From Trichobilharzia szidati (lineage: Eukaryota; Platyhelminthes; Trematoda; Strigeidida; Schistosomatidae): a stretch of DNA of 64,000 nt. The position numbers and the translations under genes are program-made. The stretch's first letter is position 1; every line of letters starts with the position of its first letter. Of this stretch, positions 1 to 11,140 are shown in pieces. The stretch covers positions 1,895,204 through 1,959,203 of the forward strand of contig OX235273.1 in assembly GCA_944472155.2 (NCBI GenBank), in the 5' to 3' direction. The notes under the pieces were generated by a model. It saw only the letters and a program-made list of their open reading frames with translations, did not search any database and was not told where the DNA came from.

Positions 1-125
1 GGTGAAGAAGAAAGGTTGGGCATGAGGCTAGCAACCCCATCCTGTAAAATAAGCACTGCTACAGAAACTTCAAGCTACTAGCTTGAAGCCCTATGTTCCG
101 CTGGGAACGTGAAGGAAAGAAAAAG
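1..125 (+). repeat. tRNA-derived SINE family 1, 3' part
   Basis: This is the 3' body of the SINE seen complete at 61558-61790. It has the 'ggttgggcatgaggctagc' block, an inverted 'cttcaagct/agcttgaag' hairpin near 66-88, and an A-rich end after 'gaacgtgaaggaaag'. The tRNA-like head lies outside the window. It sits directly against a Penelope fragment and probably inserted into it. Confidence 0.8.
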
Positions 126-126
126 T

Positions 127-300
127 AGTCCAGGGTAGGCGAAGATTGAAGTCTATTGATTTTTGTACACACAGTTTAGGCTGTATGTGATTAATCCAAA
201 GTGCTTCCATCACCTTCAATAACCTTGAATTAGAGTTATGTGAAATAATTGTAAAACAGTCATTTGTAAAAAATCTCAATTATTTTGTAGCTATCCGGTC
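127..300 (-). mobile_element. Penelope-like element, GIY-YIG ORF C-terminal fragment
   Basis: The minus-strand reading contains LLKVMEALWINHIQPKLCVQ. This is the 'EAl.I...kP.LCvQ' tail that follows the GIY-YIG endonuclease domain in schistosome Penelope-like copies; compare 49651-49881 and 33929-34020 here. It is a short decayed fragment with no complete ORF. The motif 'ggtcaaatcttgatcacag' at 297-315 recurs near 14195 and 63830, next to other Penelope-type sequence. Confidence 0.65.
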
Positions 301-539
301 AAATCTTGATCACAGCTCACATGAGAATAACAAATGTTTTATGACTGTTCACCCACACACACATACACACACCGTTGATACTGCATATACACAAATATGT
401 TAACAAAAGTAGACTAATTTTGAAAGTCTGAGGTCAAATTTTGATCACAGTTCATATAAAAAATTTATTTTTTTCTGTTTATTATTCCTACTGATAGTTG
501 TTTTTTGATTCACATGACAGGTATTTGACGCTGAGTCAC

Positions 540-800
540 CAAGAAAATGAAAGACTAATAATTGAATCTTTCTGAACACATATTAGTCAAGTTTTAAACG
601 TTTGAGGACAGCTGAGTTATACTGTTTATTATTAATCTTGAAGGATTTCACAGTGTCCACCTCATGGTTCGTATTAACAAGATGTCTGGAAGTAGCACTG
701 TTCAAAGCATTTTTTCCCTTTGAGATGTAAACGTTTTGAAGGGGATCTGACAAAATAAATGATGGCCTCAAGTTATTCTGCAAAGCATTTGTTTTTGCTT
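540..800 (-). mobile_element. Penelope-like element fragment
   Basis: Minus-strand translation of 583-783 shows SATSRHLVNTNHEVDTVKSF, matching the 'ss..kHli.tgh.vd....F' segment between the GIY-YIG core and the C-terminal tail of Penelope-like ORFs. The flanking 'aaataaatgatgg ... tgctttatttaa' resembles the 3' ends at 33450-33520 and 46170-46240. Between 800 and 1090 I see nothing recognisable. Confidence 0.6.
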
Positions 801-1094
801 TATTTAAGTAACGTCATGAAACTGATAGTATAGAGACATTCATTGAAGATGACTGAATACCGAAATGAGACTCATCAATTTGATCCAGGAGTAACAACCA
901 CAGATCACACGTTTTTGCAGATAACGCTTCAAACCAGTCTACGAAACTGTTATCTCATTTGGTTTTTCTGATACTTTGCTGTGCACAAGATGTTCATTAT
1001 CATTATTTGTCAATATTTTATATAGAACGCACACAGACAAGGCGAATCGCTTTATAAATTACAAGTTAGACTCTGATTAGATGATAAACATACT

Positions 1095-1385
1095 GCTTAG
1101 TGTTAACTGCACTCCATCAGTCAACTTTGCATTGTGGTCAACAAGCTAGGCGGCTTACCACCACTGTGTACTTTGGATTGATGCTAGACAGTTATAGGTA
1201 TTTGACAAGAAACTCTAGAGCTATTTTTTTCTGTTTATTGATAACTGTCAGTGAGGCATACTCACAGCGTTCTTCGGAACTCATATCCCACTGACGTTTC
1301 GAATTTGTGTCACTCAATGCAGCAGTCAAAGACGTTACCACTGAACTGCCTGTAAAGCTAAAGCGGACACACTGGCTAATCCTCG
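1095..1385. repeat. Degenerate hammerhead-SINE (family B)
   Basis: The stretch 'catcagtcaactttgcattgtgg' to 'gcggcttaccacc' matches the 5' half of the family B element at 7780-8060. The right half is a weak minus-strand tRNA-like part. No hammerhead core is recognisable. From 1386 to 1730 I see only AT-rich sequence. Confidence 0.5.
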
Positions 1386-1730
1386 AGAGTTGCACTACGA
1401 AAAAGATATCGAGTTCAATAAAAGCGGTGACGTTTAAAATTTTTTAAAAAAGTTAACAAATTCACGTGGATAATTAAAACTTTTCCTTAATTATGAAACC
1501 ATACTGTTCTGAGCCGCTTTATTCACCAAACCAATTAGCATACACATATATACAGTCACTGATTCTTAATAATACTTCTAGCTGTGATATGACAGTATAT
1601 TTGTTTGAGGTTAGCAATAGAACTGAAACTACTCAATTTATCCTATGTGAACATCATAAGGTGTACATGTATTTCAGTCAGAATTTGAGTTTCCACTGAG
1701 ATTTCGAAATCCTAAATCAATTGTTTGAGA

Positions 1731-1967
1731 AAACCATCAAGTGACATCACACGACAGGCCGTCACTCGAGTGGAACCCGAATGGGAAGCGGCGAGTTGGT
1801 CTTCAGTGCGAGTGTGACATGGAGGAGGTAATGTGAAGAGGAGATGAAAGCATGTGAGCAGAGGTGGAGCCAGGTGAAAACGTTGGCATATAACCGAAGG
1901 CAATGGAGACGTGCGGCTGAAGCCTTATGTTCCTCTAGGAACTAAAGGAAACAATAATAATAATAAA
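1731..1967 (+). mobile_element. RTE-like non-LTR retrotransposon, 5'-truncated 3' end
   Basis: The coding tail has 'acatcac.cg.caggcc' and 'ctcgagtggaacccgaatgg' (the R-Q-A-x-x-W-N-P-x-G signature). It is followed by the short 3' UTR 'ccttatgttcctctaggaac' and an (aat)n tail at 1951-1965. Short 5'-truncated copies with a simple-repeat tail are typical of RTE-clade elements such as schistosome SR2 and Perere-3. Confidence 0.85.
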
Positions 1968-2269
1968 TCAATTGTTCCCAAGAATGAACTTGAGGTAATG
2001 CAGACAACTGTAATAGTTTATCATGCATCGTCAACTGGACTCACACTGACACAGTGAGTGACCAGTAAACTCACTTATATCATAAGCTGATAGTTTTTGA
2101 AATGGTCCATTAAGAATCTATGGTACAGGACCATACAGAGTATCGTATTTGGGCTGTTCAGTATTTTTGAAAAATATATTAGCACTGGTCTGTCTTCACA
2201 GTCGACTTGGTGAACCTTATTGATTATGGGACGATGTTAGAATTGATATAAGAATAGAACTTGTGATGT

Positions 2270-2500
2270 GTGGTAGAGCGTAATTCCGTTGTGGGTAAGA
2301 TTTATTTTAATAAAGTCACACAGTGTTGTACAGTAATATTTACTGATGACGTTTCGAGCACATCTTATCACTGCTCATAATCCCAATATCAAGTTACTCA
2401 CACAACTTTCTAACTTCGTTTACATAATTCCATTATTTCAGTTCATCGCTTGATTTGATTGGTAGTAGCATTTTCCATATTTCCGGTATAAGTATAATGG
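2270..2500 (+). mobile_element. Penelope-type terminal repeat (pLTR-like) remnant
   Basis: It shares the series 'cacacagtgttgtacagtaatatttact', 'gatgacgtttcgagcac' and 'gctcataatc' with the inverted arms at 42820-43000 and 43868-44050. The 'gacgtttcga...' signature is common in Penelope-like pLTRs. No ORF is associated. Confidence 0.5.
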
Positions 2501-2627
2501 AGAAACTAATAATGGTAACATAAAAAGAGAGAATATAAGGCATCTACAGTTCTACCATATAAGGAGGAGACATCTGAGACCCCACATAGTAGAATCGGTA
2601 GCTTATCCTTCACCTGCATTGGAATTA

Positions 2628-2860
2628 TACTTTTTTTTCCTTCACGTTCTCAGTAGAACATAGGGCTTCAAGCTAGTGACTTGAAGTTTCTGTAGCAGTG
2701 TTTATTTTACAGGATGGGATTGCTAGCCTCATGCCCAACCTTTCCTCTTCACCAGCATTATTTCTAGCTCAGCGAGGTAAAGGAGTGCGTCGGCCGGGGA
2801 TCGAACCCCAGACCATGTGCATGGTCGGCGAGCGTCCTAACCGTGTGCCACCGACGCACT
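2628..2860 (-). repeat. tRNA-derived SINE family 1
   Basis: Complete minus-strand copy. Its tRNA-like head at 2860-2785 has a box B-like 'ggttcgatccc' and a box A-like stretch. The body carries the 'cttcaagctagtgacttgaag' hairpin, and the end is A-rich (the plus-strand T run before 2640). 2861-3339 shows no recognisable feature. Confidence 0.85.
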
Positions 2861-3339
2861 TTTGGAATTATACAACTAATGGTGAATTTTAAACACAGTG
2901 TGTTAATATTTCATACCTCTATTCAAGTCAATTTGTAAAAGACCACTTAGTTTACTATAGATTTCACATGAAACAAAACCTTATCTAGAACTTTAAAAAA
3001 TTGCTTTGATTTTAATTTGAAATAATCCGTATGTTCTGTTTTTGTTCCGATCATCAAGATGGTGTGAGTTAAAAGCCAGGAGTGATCCCTTTTCCTTTCA
3101 GATAATTTAACCAGTAGTTAAAAACTTTTTGCTCTACAGATGTTGAAATGAGGAACACCGCCTTTTATCTGTTCGCATTATGTAACAAAGTATTGTAGAA
3201 CATTTTGATGTTTTCATGATATCGAAAAAGTATTTTTACCATATTTCCTGAAAACGTCACATGTTAAATAAGTCGTAGTTTTTTTACCTTCAGTAATTGT
3301 GTAAGTAGCTAATGTCTAATATTTTAATAATGTCTAATG

Positions 3340-3790
3340 ACTTGCAGTGAAATCCTTGTTGTGCATTTCGTCCTATATAGGACACTTCAGCTGAATATAG
3401 TTGCATCCCCATTGAGTGGCGATATAAACAGAAACAAGCATATAGGTACAATATACACCAACCAACAAGATTTAGACGTGATCGTCGGCTGATTTAATGG
3501 TTAACACCTTGACATTTTAAACGATGAATGCTAGGATAAAGTCTTAATGGGAATACCATCACTTACTGGGGATAAAGGTACACCCAGTGGACACGTCCCG
3601 AATAGGACAAGAGGCACATCGTAAAATTCACTGCTAGTTACCATCGTGTTAATCTTCGAAGCGTTAGTACTAGACACCGACATGTCAACAGAGACTGAGC
3701 ATTTCGGTTCAAGGTATTACTGTCACTATTTATCGTTCACAGAGGCTCCAAGTGGAACACTAGTCATCTCTGAAGTCTGCAACTTCATAA
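3340..3790. repeat. Smalpha-like hammerhead retroposon remnants
   Basis: Two decayed hammerhead-like segments lie in opposite orientations. On the minus strand near 3360-3400 the reading is CTGAAGT, then GTCC/GGAC and GAAATGC. On the plus strand near 3577-3622 it is 'ggtacacccag', a broken core, then 'gtcccgaataggacaag'. Both resemble Smalpha but have core changes (A9 to U; CUGAUGA lost). 'cgacatgtcaac' near 3677 is shared with 23920. Confidence 0.55.
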
Positions 3791-3870
3791 TTCAGATAGT
3801 CAGTTTATAATTTTTCCAATTCCTTGTAGAACTAGAGGCGATAGATAAAGCGTTATCTGTACAGCAGCCG

Positions 3871-4101
3871 TTTTTTTCTTTCACGTTCCCCAGTGGAACA
3901 TAGAGCTTCAAGCTAGTGGCTTGAAGTTTCTGTAGCAGTGTTTATTTTACAGGATGGGGTTGCTAGCCTCATGCCCAATCTTTCCTCTTGACCAGCATTA
4001 TTTCTGGCTTAGCGAGGTAAAGGAGTGCGTTGGCCGGGGATCGAACTCCAAACCATGTGTATGGTCGGCGAACGTCTTGACCTCTATGCCACTGACGCAC
4101 G
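3871..4101 (-). repeat. tRNA-derived SINE family 1
   Basis: Same architecture as 61558-61790. The head at 4101-4030 is mutated in box A (here 'ccatagaggtcaagac') and box B is 'agttcgatccc'. The body and A-rich tail are intact. Only about 90 bases separate it from the SINE at 4188-4374. Confidence 0.85.
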
Positions 4102-4187
4102 ATCCTTACCTCAGCCTCAAAGAAGCCTTTTCTAAGTGATCTGGATAAGCAACGGTTCTGCATAATCTCAGCATAATGTTACCTTTA

Positions 4188-4374
4188 TTTTTTTATTTTT
4201 ATACAGCTTGATTCCACACAATAGTTTGGTACAAGTATGAAATTTTCAGCATGTGATATCGGTAGCCCAAATTTAGCAGGCCGACCATAGATATCAGGTG
4301 TGATCGGTGGGGGATCGAACCTTGGACCATGTGCATGGTCGGCGAGAGTCCTAACCGCTGTGCCACCGACGCAC
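4188..4374 (-). repeat. tRNA-derived SINE family 2 (different body)
   Basis: The tRNA-like head at 4374-4300 is close to family 1, but the body is unrelated: 'cttgattccacacaatag', 'tggtacaagtatgaa', 'catgtgatatcggtagccc', 'aggccgaccatagatatca'. The same body is at 37813-37986 with a head and at 31990-32092 without one, so one tRNA head has been joined to two bodies. Confidence 0.75.
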
Positions 4375-4499
4375 CATTAATTTTGTCGAATTCTAACTGT
4401 GGTAACGTGGTTGCATAGATTGTTATGATTTACTGTAAATGTGCACACACTTCATGGTTGTATTCCCACCTCTCTAATGTCGGCGAGTCTTTTTTGGTG

Positions 4500-4672
4500 A
4501 ATATCTTCAAGTTGGCATTATAGTTGTTACTGTCCCCTTAGATTTAGTATACAAAATAGGGATTAAACAGCACATCCCTGTTTCTCCCTATTCGCTATAG
4601 CCGCTTTTAGTCGGCTCCACGACTGCCCATAAGCCCTCATCCACCCATCCTCACATGGTCTCCTTCATATGA
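4500..4672 (-). mobile_element. RTE-like 3' end, degenerate
   Basis: 'acagcacatccctgtttct', 'ggctccacgactgcccataa' and 'cctcacatggtctcctt' are the minus-strand 3' end features of the RTE-like family, as at 17580-17700. The tail and ends are blurred by mutation. Confidence 0.55.
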
Positions 4673-4963
4673 TGATAATAATATTAGCTTTATTCTGAAA
4701 AATGCGTTTATACAAAATGCTGAATTCTCAGCAGGTTTCTTGTCGTAAGGTATTTACTCAAGTTATATAATAAATGATAAATTGATATTGTTTTATTGGA
4801 AGCAGATTTTAGTATTTCACAAAGTTTCTCCTCTATTTCCGTCAGAAAATTCATAACGATAGGTCGAAGCATATCTGAAAATGTGCCCGAGTGTATTTTA
4901 CTATCCTTAGACATAAATGGATGATTTAAACAATGTGAAATGGGGTCAAAACACAATACATTT

Positions 4964-5605
4964 ATTATTATTATTGTTTCCTTTAATTCCTAGAGGAACA
5001 TAGGGCTTCAGCCGTGCGTCTCCATTGCGTTCGGTTCTCTGCTAGAGTCTTCACCTGGCTCCAAGTCTGCCCACACGTTTTCATCTCCTCTTCACATGAC
5101 CTCCTCCAAGTCACCCTTGCACTGACGACCAACTCGCTGCTTCCCTTTCGGGTTCCACTCGAGCAATGGCTTGTCTAGTGATGTCACTTGATGGTTTCCT
5201 CAGAGTATGGCCAATCCATCTCCATTTCTTCCTGCCTATTTGTTTCACAATCGGTTCCTGGTTGGTTCGCTCATTGCCAGAGATCTCTGTTGCTGACCGG
5301 CCATCTGATCTTGAGTATTGAGCGAAGACAACTGTTAATGAAGGTCTGTAGTTTGTTTGAGATGCTCTTTATGACGCGCGCAAGTCTCTGATCCGGATCT
5401 TATTTTTGATGCTGAGTGCTGTTGACCTCCACACAGACTTGAGAGTAGTGAAAGCTTGTCTTGCTTTTCCGATTCTTGTTTTGATATCCTCGTCAGTTCC
5501 GTCCGCCTGTAGCTGAAACGATGCTTCCCAGGTAGGTAGGTAACGGAGGTTGTTTCTTTCAGGTTCCTCCCATTTATTCTGATTGTTGTCTGTGCAGTTC
5601 TTCAA
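4964..5605 (-). mobile_element. RTE-like non-LTR retrotransposon fragment
   Basis: The (att)n tail at 4964-4978 is followed on the minus strand by the 3' UTR, the WNPxG-type coding tail, and farther in an ORF piece (5605-5369) reading EDIKTRIGKARQAFTTLKSV and WRSTALSIKNKIRI. That is the conserved segment downstream of the reverse transcriptase core in RTE elements. Frameshifts break it; it is 5' truncated. Confidence 0.85.
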
Positions 5606-6839
5606 CGAAATGAAGATATATGCCTCAGATTATTACTTTATCTGTAAGCTCTGTATGAAGAAAAAAGTATTTTAGAAGTAAATACGCTGAACAGTTTTTT
5701 TTGTACCATATGTTCGCATATTGTCTAAAATAAAGTTTTATTATTACTGTTATTATTATACATACACAGGCAGTAGAATATCTGCTTTCCAGTAAGGTAA
5801 ATTCCTCCCTTTTTAGCTTGACAAAGTTAACGTTGAACAATTCAAGAAAAAATTAAAATAAAACGAGCAAAGATAAGCCGACACGTGGATATAAGACCAG
5901 TTAACCAGTTAAACTAATGCAAAAACAAAACCCGCTATTATAAACTTTTTAACCATCTCATTATTTAAATAGATTCAAATAAGATCATCTACTGACTTTC
6001 TATTTAATTAAACAGCAAATGCTGAGATAGTTTAATCATTATTCAGCAATAGAGGTATTCAATTATTTCACATACACACGCACGTACTGATACTCTGGTT
6101 GTTCACAGAGAAGCAAAAACATAAATACGTATATGCGATGCAGATAGTTATTTATTTCTTCATTAGGTTTCATCCTCTGTCTTGGAGTGATTAATTTCAG
6201 CTTTGTAGAAGAAAAAGAAGAAGGAGAATTAAAAGAAAACTGTTTGTATGTCGTTGTTAATCTTCCGGTTCATCTTTGTCCCTCCCTTCCCCCCGCCGTC
6301 TTCTCGTCACTTCCCTTCCCGCTTAGTGTGTAATGTTACTTTCGGCCATTTGTTAATCCACTTCCTGACTTAGAAATTTTCTTCGGTGAAACGTGTTCAG
6401 TCTTTTTTTTTTAAATGAGGACCATAATGATGATAATAATGATGGTTAGAATGGGTAAAAAGGTAATTAACATCATCATAATAATAATAAAAAGAAGAAT
6501 AAAATGAAGATGACTAATTAACTATTAACTTATTTATTTATTTAATTATTTATCCAATTAATTTTTAAAAGAAAAATAGTAAATGCTTAAATTGTCATTA
6601 GAAACACTATGACTGAAACACTTGATATGAATTTATAAAGGCTAGTAGGAAGTATTATTGAAGTTAAAAGACAGGCCAAACCTAATGGATAGTTTTGAGT
6701 AAGACTTAGCTATCTAACCTATGGCCATTATAAAGTTAAGGGAGAGACTATCTAATCTGGACAGCTGATTGGTGTTTTAATACTGTTATGTGGAGAATTA
6801 AAACAGGAGAAAGACTAGGCTGCTCGCTACAATCACGAA
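5606..6839. other. AT-rich stretch without identifiable genes
   Basis: I see only short chance ORFs and simple repeats. 'aaaataaagttttattatta' at 5728 resembles the polyadenylation-like 3' end of the non-LTR family at 52080-53170. Purine-rich tracts (6205-6240, 6420-6510) are present. No splice-bounded coding segment could be supported. Confidence 0.4.
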
Positions 6840-7771
6840 CGATTATATTCCTAATTGTGGTAGACTGGATTATGCGGTACCCCGTGTGTAGGAAGTGAGA
6901 GGACAGGAATACGTTGGATTGATAGGAAGACTCTGGGAGATCTGTATTTTGCGTGTGGATGATTTATGTTTAATGTCACACAATCTTGAAGACTTACAGG
7001 AGAAAAACAACAAACTGGCAGAAGAGGCAAGCAACGAAGACAGGATTCCAAGTTAATATAGGGAAGACGAACTTGATGAAGATAACCAACCAACCAACCA
7101 ACAGCAACAACAACCAACACCAATCACTATCATTATAAGAAATAGGAAAAGAGGTCACTTCCTGCACTTATCTAGGAAGCATCGTTTCAACTACAGGCTG
7201 TAGACCGGATGAAGATCTCAAAGGCAGTCAGGATGAGAAAGGCATGCTACGCTCTCATCACTTTAAATTCAGTTTGAGAGTCTTCCGTTCGAGTTTCCAT
7301 GCCATGTTAAGTCGGAGAATTGGAGCGACACGGAGAGCATTTCAAACAGATCACTGCAGACGTTTATCAGCAGATATCTTCTCTGGCCCGATACTGATGA
7401 CCGAATGGCCAGCCGGCCAGAAAGAATTAGCAACAAGAAACTATGGAAACAAACTGATCAAGAACTTAACACTCAACGAATATGCAGAAGACGAAGATGG
7501 AGATGGATTGGGCACACTCCACTGAGGAGACCGTCGAATCACATCGCACATTAGCCAGGCCATCATTCGAGTGGAACCCTAATGGTAAATGACTAATCGG
7601 GTATATGTGTTTGTTCAAAGGTGCCATAGAGGAGTTGGCAGGAGTTGGAGGAGTTGAGAGACTATGAGGAATGGTGGAATCAGCTAAAGAAGACAGAAGG
7701 AAATGGAAGAAAGTGGAGATGTGTTGTTGAAGCCGGTTTTTTCCACTCGGAACCCAAGGGAACAGTAATAC
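6840..7771 (+). mobile_element. RTE-like retrotransposon, truncated within reverse transcriptase
   Basis: At about 6949-7050 the plus strand reads VDDLCLMSHNLEDLQEKNNK, corresponding to the catalytic F/YADD region (first residues changed to V-D-D) and the segment after it. Later parts match the post-RT region and the 'ctatggaaacaaactgatca' / 'tggagatggattgggcac' tail. The 3' UTR ends 'aacccaagggaacagtaata'. Several frameshifts make it inactive. A family B element follows immediately. Confidence 0.85.
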
Positions 7772-7779
7772 TTTTGATT

Positions 7780-8060
7780 GCACACTAGTCAGTAACTAGT
7801 GCAATGCGTCTAGTCCTATCTTCGCTGCAGACTGAATTCTATCAGTCAAGCTTGCAATGTAGCCACCATACTAGGTGGCTCGCCATTACGGTGCACTGTG
7901 AATTGTTGGTAATAATTGTTGGCAATTGTTGGGTGACGCGGGTTCGAATCTCAGAAGGGACATGAGTTCCTTCAAGGTTGCAGATACGCCTTGCTGATGA
8001 GTGCCAACTAGCACGAAACCTAGGTCCAAGTCTTCCTGCCGATTGCCTCCAACCATCTAT
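7780..8060 (+). repeat. Hammerhead-bearing SINE-like element (family B)
   Basis: It starts with a near-palindrome ('cacactagt'...'actagtg', 7780-7802). It continues through a shared 5' region ('ctgaattctatcagtcaagc') to a tRNA-like box B at 7939-7952 ('gcgggttcgaatct'), then a hammerhead motif at 7990-8030, and ends near 'gattgcctccaaccatc'. Related copies are at 16340, 38330 and 47620-48150. Smalpha SINE-like elements of schistosomes are known to carry self-cleaving hammerheads; this is a related design with a different sequence. Confidence 0.8.
7990..8030 (+). ncRNA. Hammerhead ribozyme, complete consensus core
   Basis: Elements in order: stem I 5' strand CTTG (7990-7993); core CTGATGA (7994-8000); stem II GTGC (8001-8004), loop CAACTA, GCAC (8011-8014); core GAAA (8015-8018); stem III as the six-base palindrome CCTAGG (8019-8024); TC (8025-8026) with predicted cleavage after C8026; stem I 3' strand CAAG (8027-8030). 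Every invariant position (CUGANGA, GAAA, UH) is present and stems I and II pair perfectly. Stem III is too short for a normal hairpin loop, so activity would be expected mainly as a dimer, as known for short stem III hammerheads. Confidence 0.85.
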
Positions 8061-8099
8061 TACGAACAGTAATACTACTAATGATACTGAAAAGTAGGC

Positions 8100-9060
8100 T
8101 AAAACGGCCCTTCTGATCACACACGTACTTGTCATACACAGTTTATATATAATGCAAGAAGGCATGAATAATTACAATACAGGTCAGATTGTACACGGGT
8201 CAAGATCACAAATAATGGGTAGGGAGACATAAAAGGTGTGGGTAAGAAAGGAGAAAAAACAAGGCAAAGAGGGGGTTGAAAATATGAGGAAGTAAATTGG
8301 TCCTTGGTTCTAAATTGGATTACCAAGGCAGGTTTAAGGTGATAACAAATAATTTTTGGACACATAAGACAGGTTTATTTTGATGTTGTTGTGTTCTCTG
8401 GGCTGGATAGTTAGTTTGCGAAGCTTTCATCACCCTACTGGGTGACATCTTCAGCGCATACTTCAATTTGAAGTGAGCTTTTAGATTTCTCCACGAGTTT
8501 ATTAATCATCTCTCCTGGCGACCTTGGACGTGATTGGTTGTTTTTGTGTTTTCACACCTTCTAGGTTACTTGTATTGTCACTCATTGTTTCTTTGGCTTG
8601 AACTTTGACCCTTTGTGTGTGACGTTTTTTTCTTATCGGTTGATAAATTTTGTCTATCTCGATGTGTCTATTGATTGATGATTCACTGGAACGCCAAGCT
8701 TCTAAAAATTCTCTAGCATGCTAGAGAACAACAACATCAAAATCATCCACCTGAGCTACAAATCTTCTCTATCATATCTAAGACAGGTTTAAGTCTTTTT
8801 ATGGTTAAGGCTTCAATGAATTTAAGTATGTGGCCTAACCTTGTTGTATATATCGGCTTAAAGGCATTGTCGAAATAAACCTTTGTGACCTTGACCTGTA
8901 TACAATCTGACCTGTATTGTAATTATTCATGCCTTCTTGCATTATATATAAACTGTGTATGACAAGTACGTGTGTGATCAGAATGTCCGAATTGTGTTGC
9001 GCCAATACATTACACGTTTCAGATAAACTACGTCTTCTTATTGTGTTGTCGAAATTCATA
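8100..9060. mobile_element. Penelope-like element with inverted arms
   Basis: The plus-strand segment 8120-8210 ('acacagtttatatataatgc', 'aggcatgaataattacaata') reappears inverted at about 8885-8985. The same arrangement is better preserved at 49300-50225. The right arm continues in the minus sense to 'gttgtcgaaattcat' (9045-9058). The middle encodes only broken pieces of the GIY-YIG ORF and is interrupted by the insertion at 8378-8778. Inverted pLTR-like ends are a known Penelope-like configuration. Confidence 0.7.
8378..8778. mobile_element. 401-bp nested insertion with 13-bp target duplication
   Basis: The 13-mer 'taagacaggttta' flanks it at 8365-8377 and 8779-8791. The uninterrupted homologous site is at 49696-49708. 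The insert starts 'ttttgatgttgttgt' and carries the inverse near 8728-8742. It contains 'gctttcatcaccctactggg' and 'tgacatcttcagcgc', reminiscent of a Penelope pLTR. No ORF is recognised. Confidence 0.8.
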
Positions 9061-9222
9061 AAGGGAACTAATTGCTTTAAAACGGCCCTCTTTTAAAAAT
9101 GAATTCTTAACTCTTAACACCTTTTGAACTTTATTATTTTTTAGAGTCTGTTTACTGTTAGTAATAATTACATATCTTACACCAAGAGTTTGACAATAGT
9201 GAATTGCTGCGTACAAATACAA

Positions 9223-10424
9223 TAAATACTTCTTAGTTTAATCATTCAGTTTAGAAAATAAAAATCTATTTAAGGAAAAAATTCCCCTGAGGTGCAAATC
9301 GTCTTCTTCTTTTCAGAACAGTCTATATTTGGGACTCATATCACTTGAGAATAGTGTGAAAAAGACAAAAGGCACTGAACGACTGATTGGGTTGTATATA
9401 AATCGACTCTCTTTGTCTGGTAAAATTACTAACTAACTAACTAATCTGATGACTAGTACAGAAGCTGAACAGAACTCTGTTTTTTGATTTTTACAGGCTG
9501 TCTAATTATTTTCTTTCTATATAATGTAAACGATAAGTGATAAAGTTGGTCGAATCTAATCTCTAAAATTCCTATGAGTAGAATTCTTCATGAGCATTAT
9601 GACTGGTACATATTAGAACAATTTTATTATGATTAATGCTGTCTGAAAAAAATCAAATGATACATTTTCCCCAACTTATTAAACTGGAAAAAAACTAATA
9701 AATTTCTCACTTTGTGTTATTTATGACTAAGCCATTTGACTTAGTAGGATTATAAATTTCCAAGTTTCAATGAAGTCCTCTGTTGTTCATTCTCAAATAT
9801 ATAAACGACAGTAGTTTTATGTTAATTTGTAATGTGTCTTCTTGGTAATTCAGAAGGGGAAATCAATTTACTTTCTTGTACTACCAGTTTTATCAAGTGG
9901 CTAGCCAGAATTAGGGGGTGGGAGCTGAAGTGAATTATCTCTCTCGGCTGAGTTAAATCGAGTACACTGCCGATGAGCTCGATTGTGACCGAGTAAAATG
10001 TCCATCCGATGTTCAGATCACTTCTGCGACCTGGCTGACTGGTTGATGCGAGGGGTATTCAACTGCTCATATTAACCAGTTGTATACATCATCATGTAGC
10101 ATATACTGAAATACTAATGTAATAAAAATGCATGTTGAGTAGCTCAAGTATTCAGTATTTTGTTTGATTAGTTATCTGCATGTCTAAGAATGCATGGAAA
10201 TGTCACATATTATCTTTCATGACGTCTGTCTGTGTTCATTGGGCGAAGATTCTGTGGTTGGGTGCTTTGAAGATAACTTACCCTGATACTATATCATGGC
10301 AATGAAAGATTGCCACTAACCAGGTAAGGACGATGCCACCGGAAGAAAATCCAATATCTTTCTAATTTGTTTCGGAACTTTGTTAAGCATCTGAATCTTT
10401 GTGCGACCGTTAGGAGCTAGAAGA
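9223..10424. other. No gene recognised
   Basis: AT-rich sequence with scattered stops in all frames. 9905-10090 ('gccgatgagctcgattgtg', 'ctgctcatat') shares fragments with the unclassified repeat at 15460-15860. Nothing splice-bounded or protein-like could be supported. Confidence 0.4.
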
Positions 10425-11140
10425 CAAGACTATGATGAACCGACAAGAAGACTTCCTAAGATCTGGATTTTGAGGATGATTTGTGTCTAAAGTCACACAA
10501 ATTCAAAGACCTTCAATCGAAAACCAGTAAGTTAGCAAAACAGACAGGCAGCGAAGACAGGACTTCAGGTGAACATAGAGAAGACAGAGGTGGTGGAGAT
10601 AACTAGCCAACATCAGTCACTGGCAAAGGAAAAACTTTTGAACGAGGTCAATTACTTCACTCATTTGGTTAGCTTCATTTCAGCTAGAGGCGGCAGGAAT
10701 GAGGATGTCAAAGGCACGATTAGAAAAGTTTGAAAGACCTTCATTACTCTGACATCAGGATAAATAACAAGATTCAAATTTTCAATACTTTTGTCACATC
10801 ACTACTTCTATATAGTTCGGATACATGGTGCGTCAAGGACAACATTTACAAAAGGCTACTTCCATATACTTCCATCAACAACTGCCTTCGTTGGCTCCAC
10901 ACTGAAGATCAGATGGCCGATTAGAAAGGATAAACAACAGGGAACTCTGAATGCAAACCAATCAAGAACCTATTGCCCAACAGGTATGCAGAAGGAAAAA
11001 TGTTGAGAATCCCTCAAGTGGAACGCGAATGAGAAAGAACGAGTTGGGCGTCGATTCTAGTGTAAAATGCAGGAGATCATGTGGGGAAGAGATGGCGGCT
11101 TATGGGCAATCGTGGAGGACATGATGAAATGGGGAAGTGC
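10425..11140 (+). mobile_element. RTE-like retrotransposon fragment
   Basis: It begins in the RT catalytic region (10467-10510 reads FEDDLCLKSHKFKDLQ, from an FADD-like motif). It runs through 'agaaaagtttgaaagacctt' and 'gataaataacaagattcaaa' to the coding tail ('caagtggaacgcgaatg') and 'aagagatggcggcttatggg'. Frames are broken. The 3' UTR and AAT tail are missing. Confidence 0.8.
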
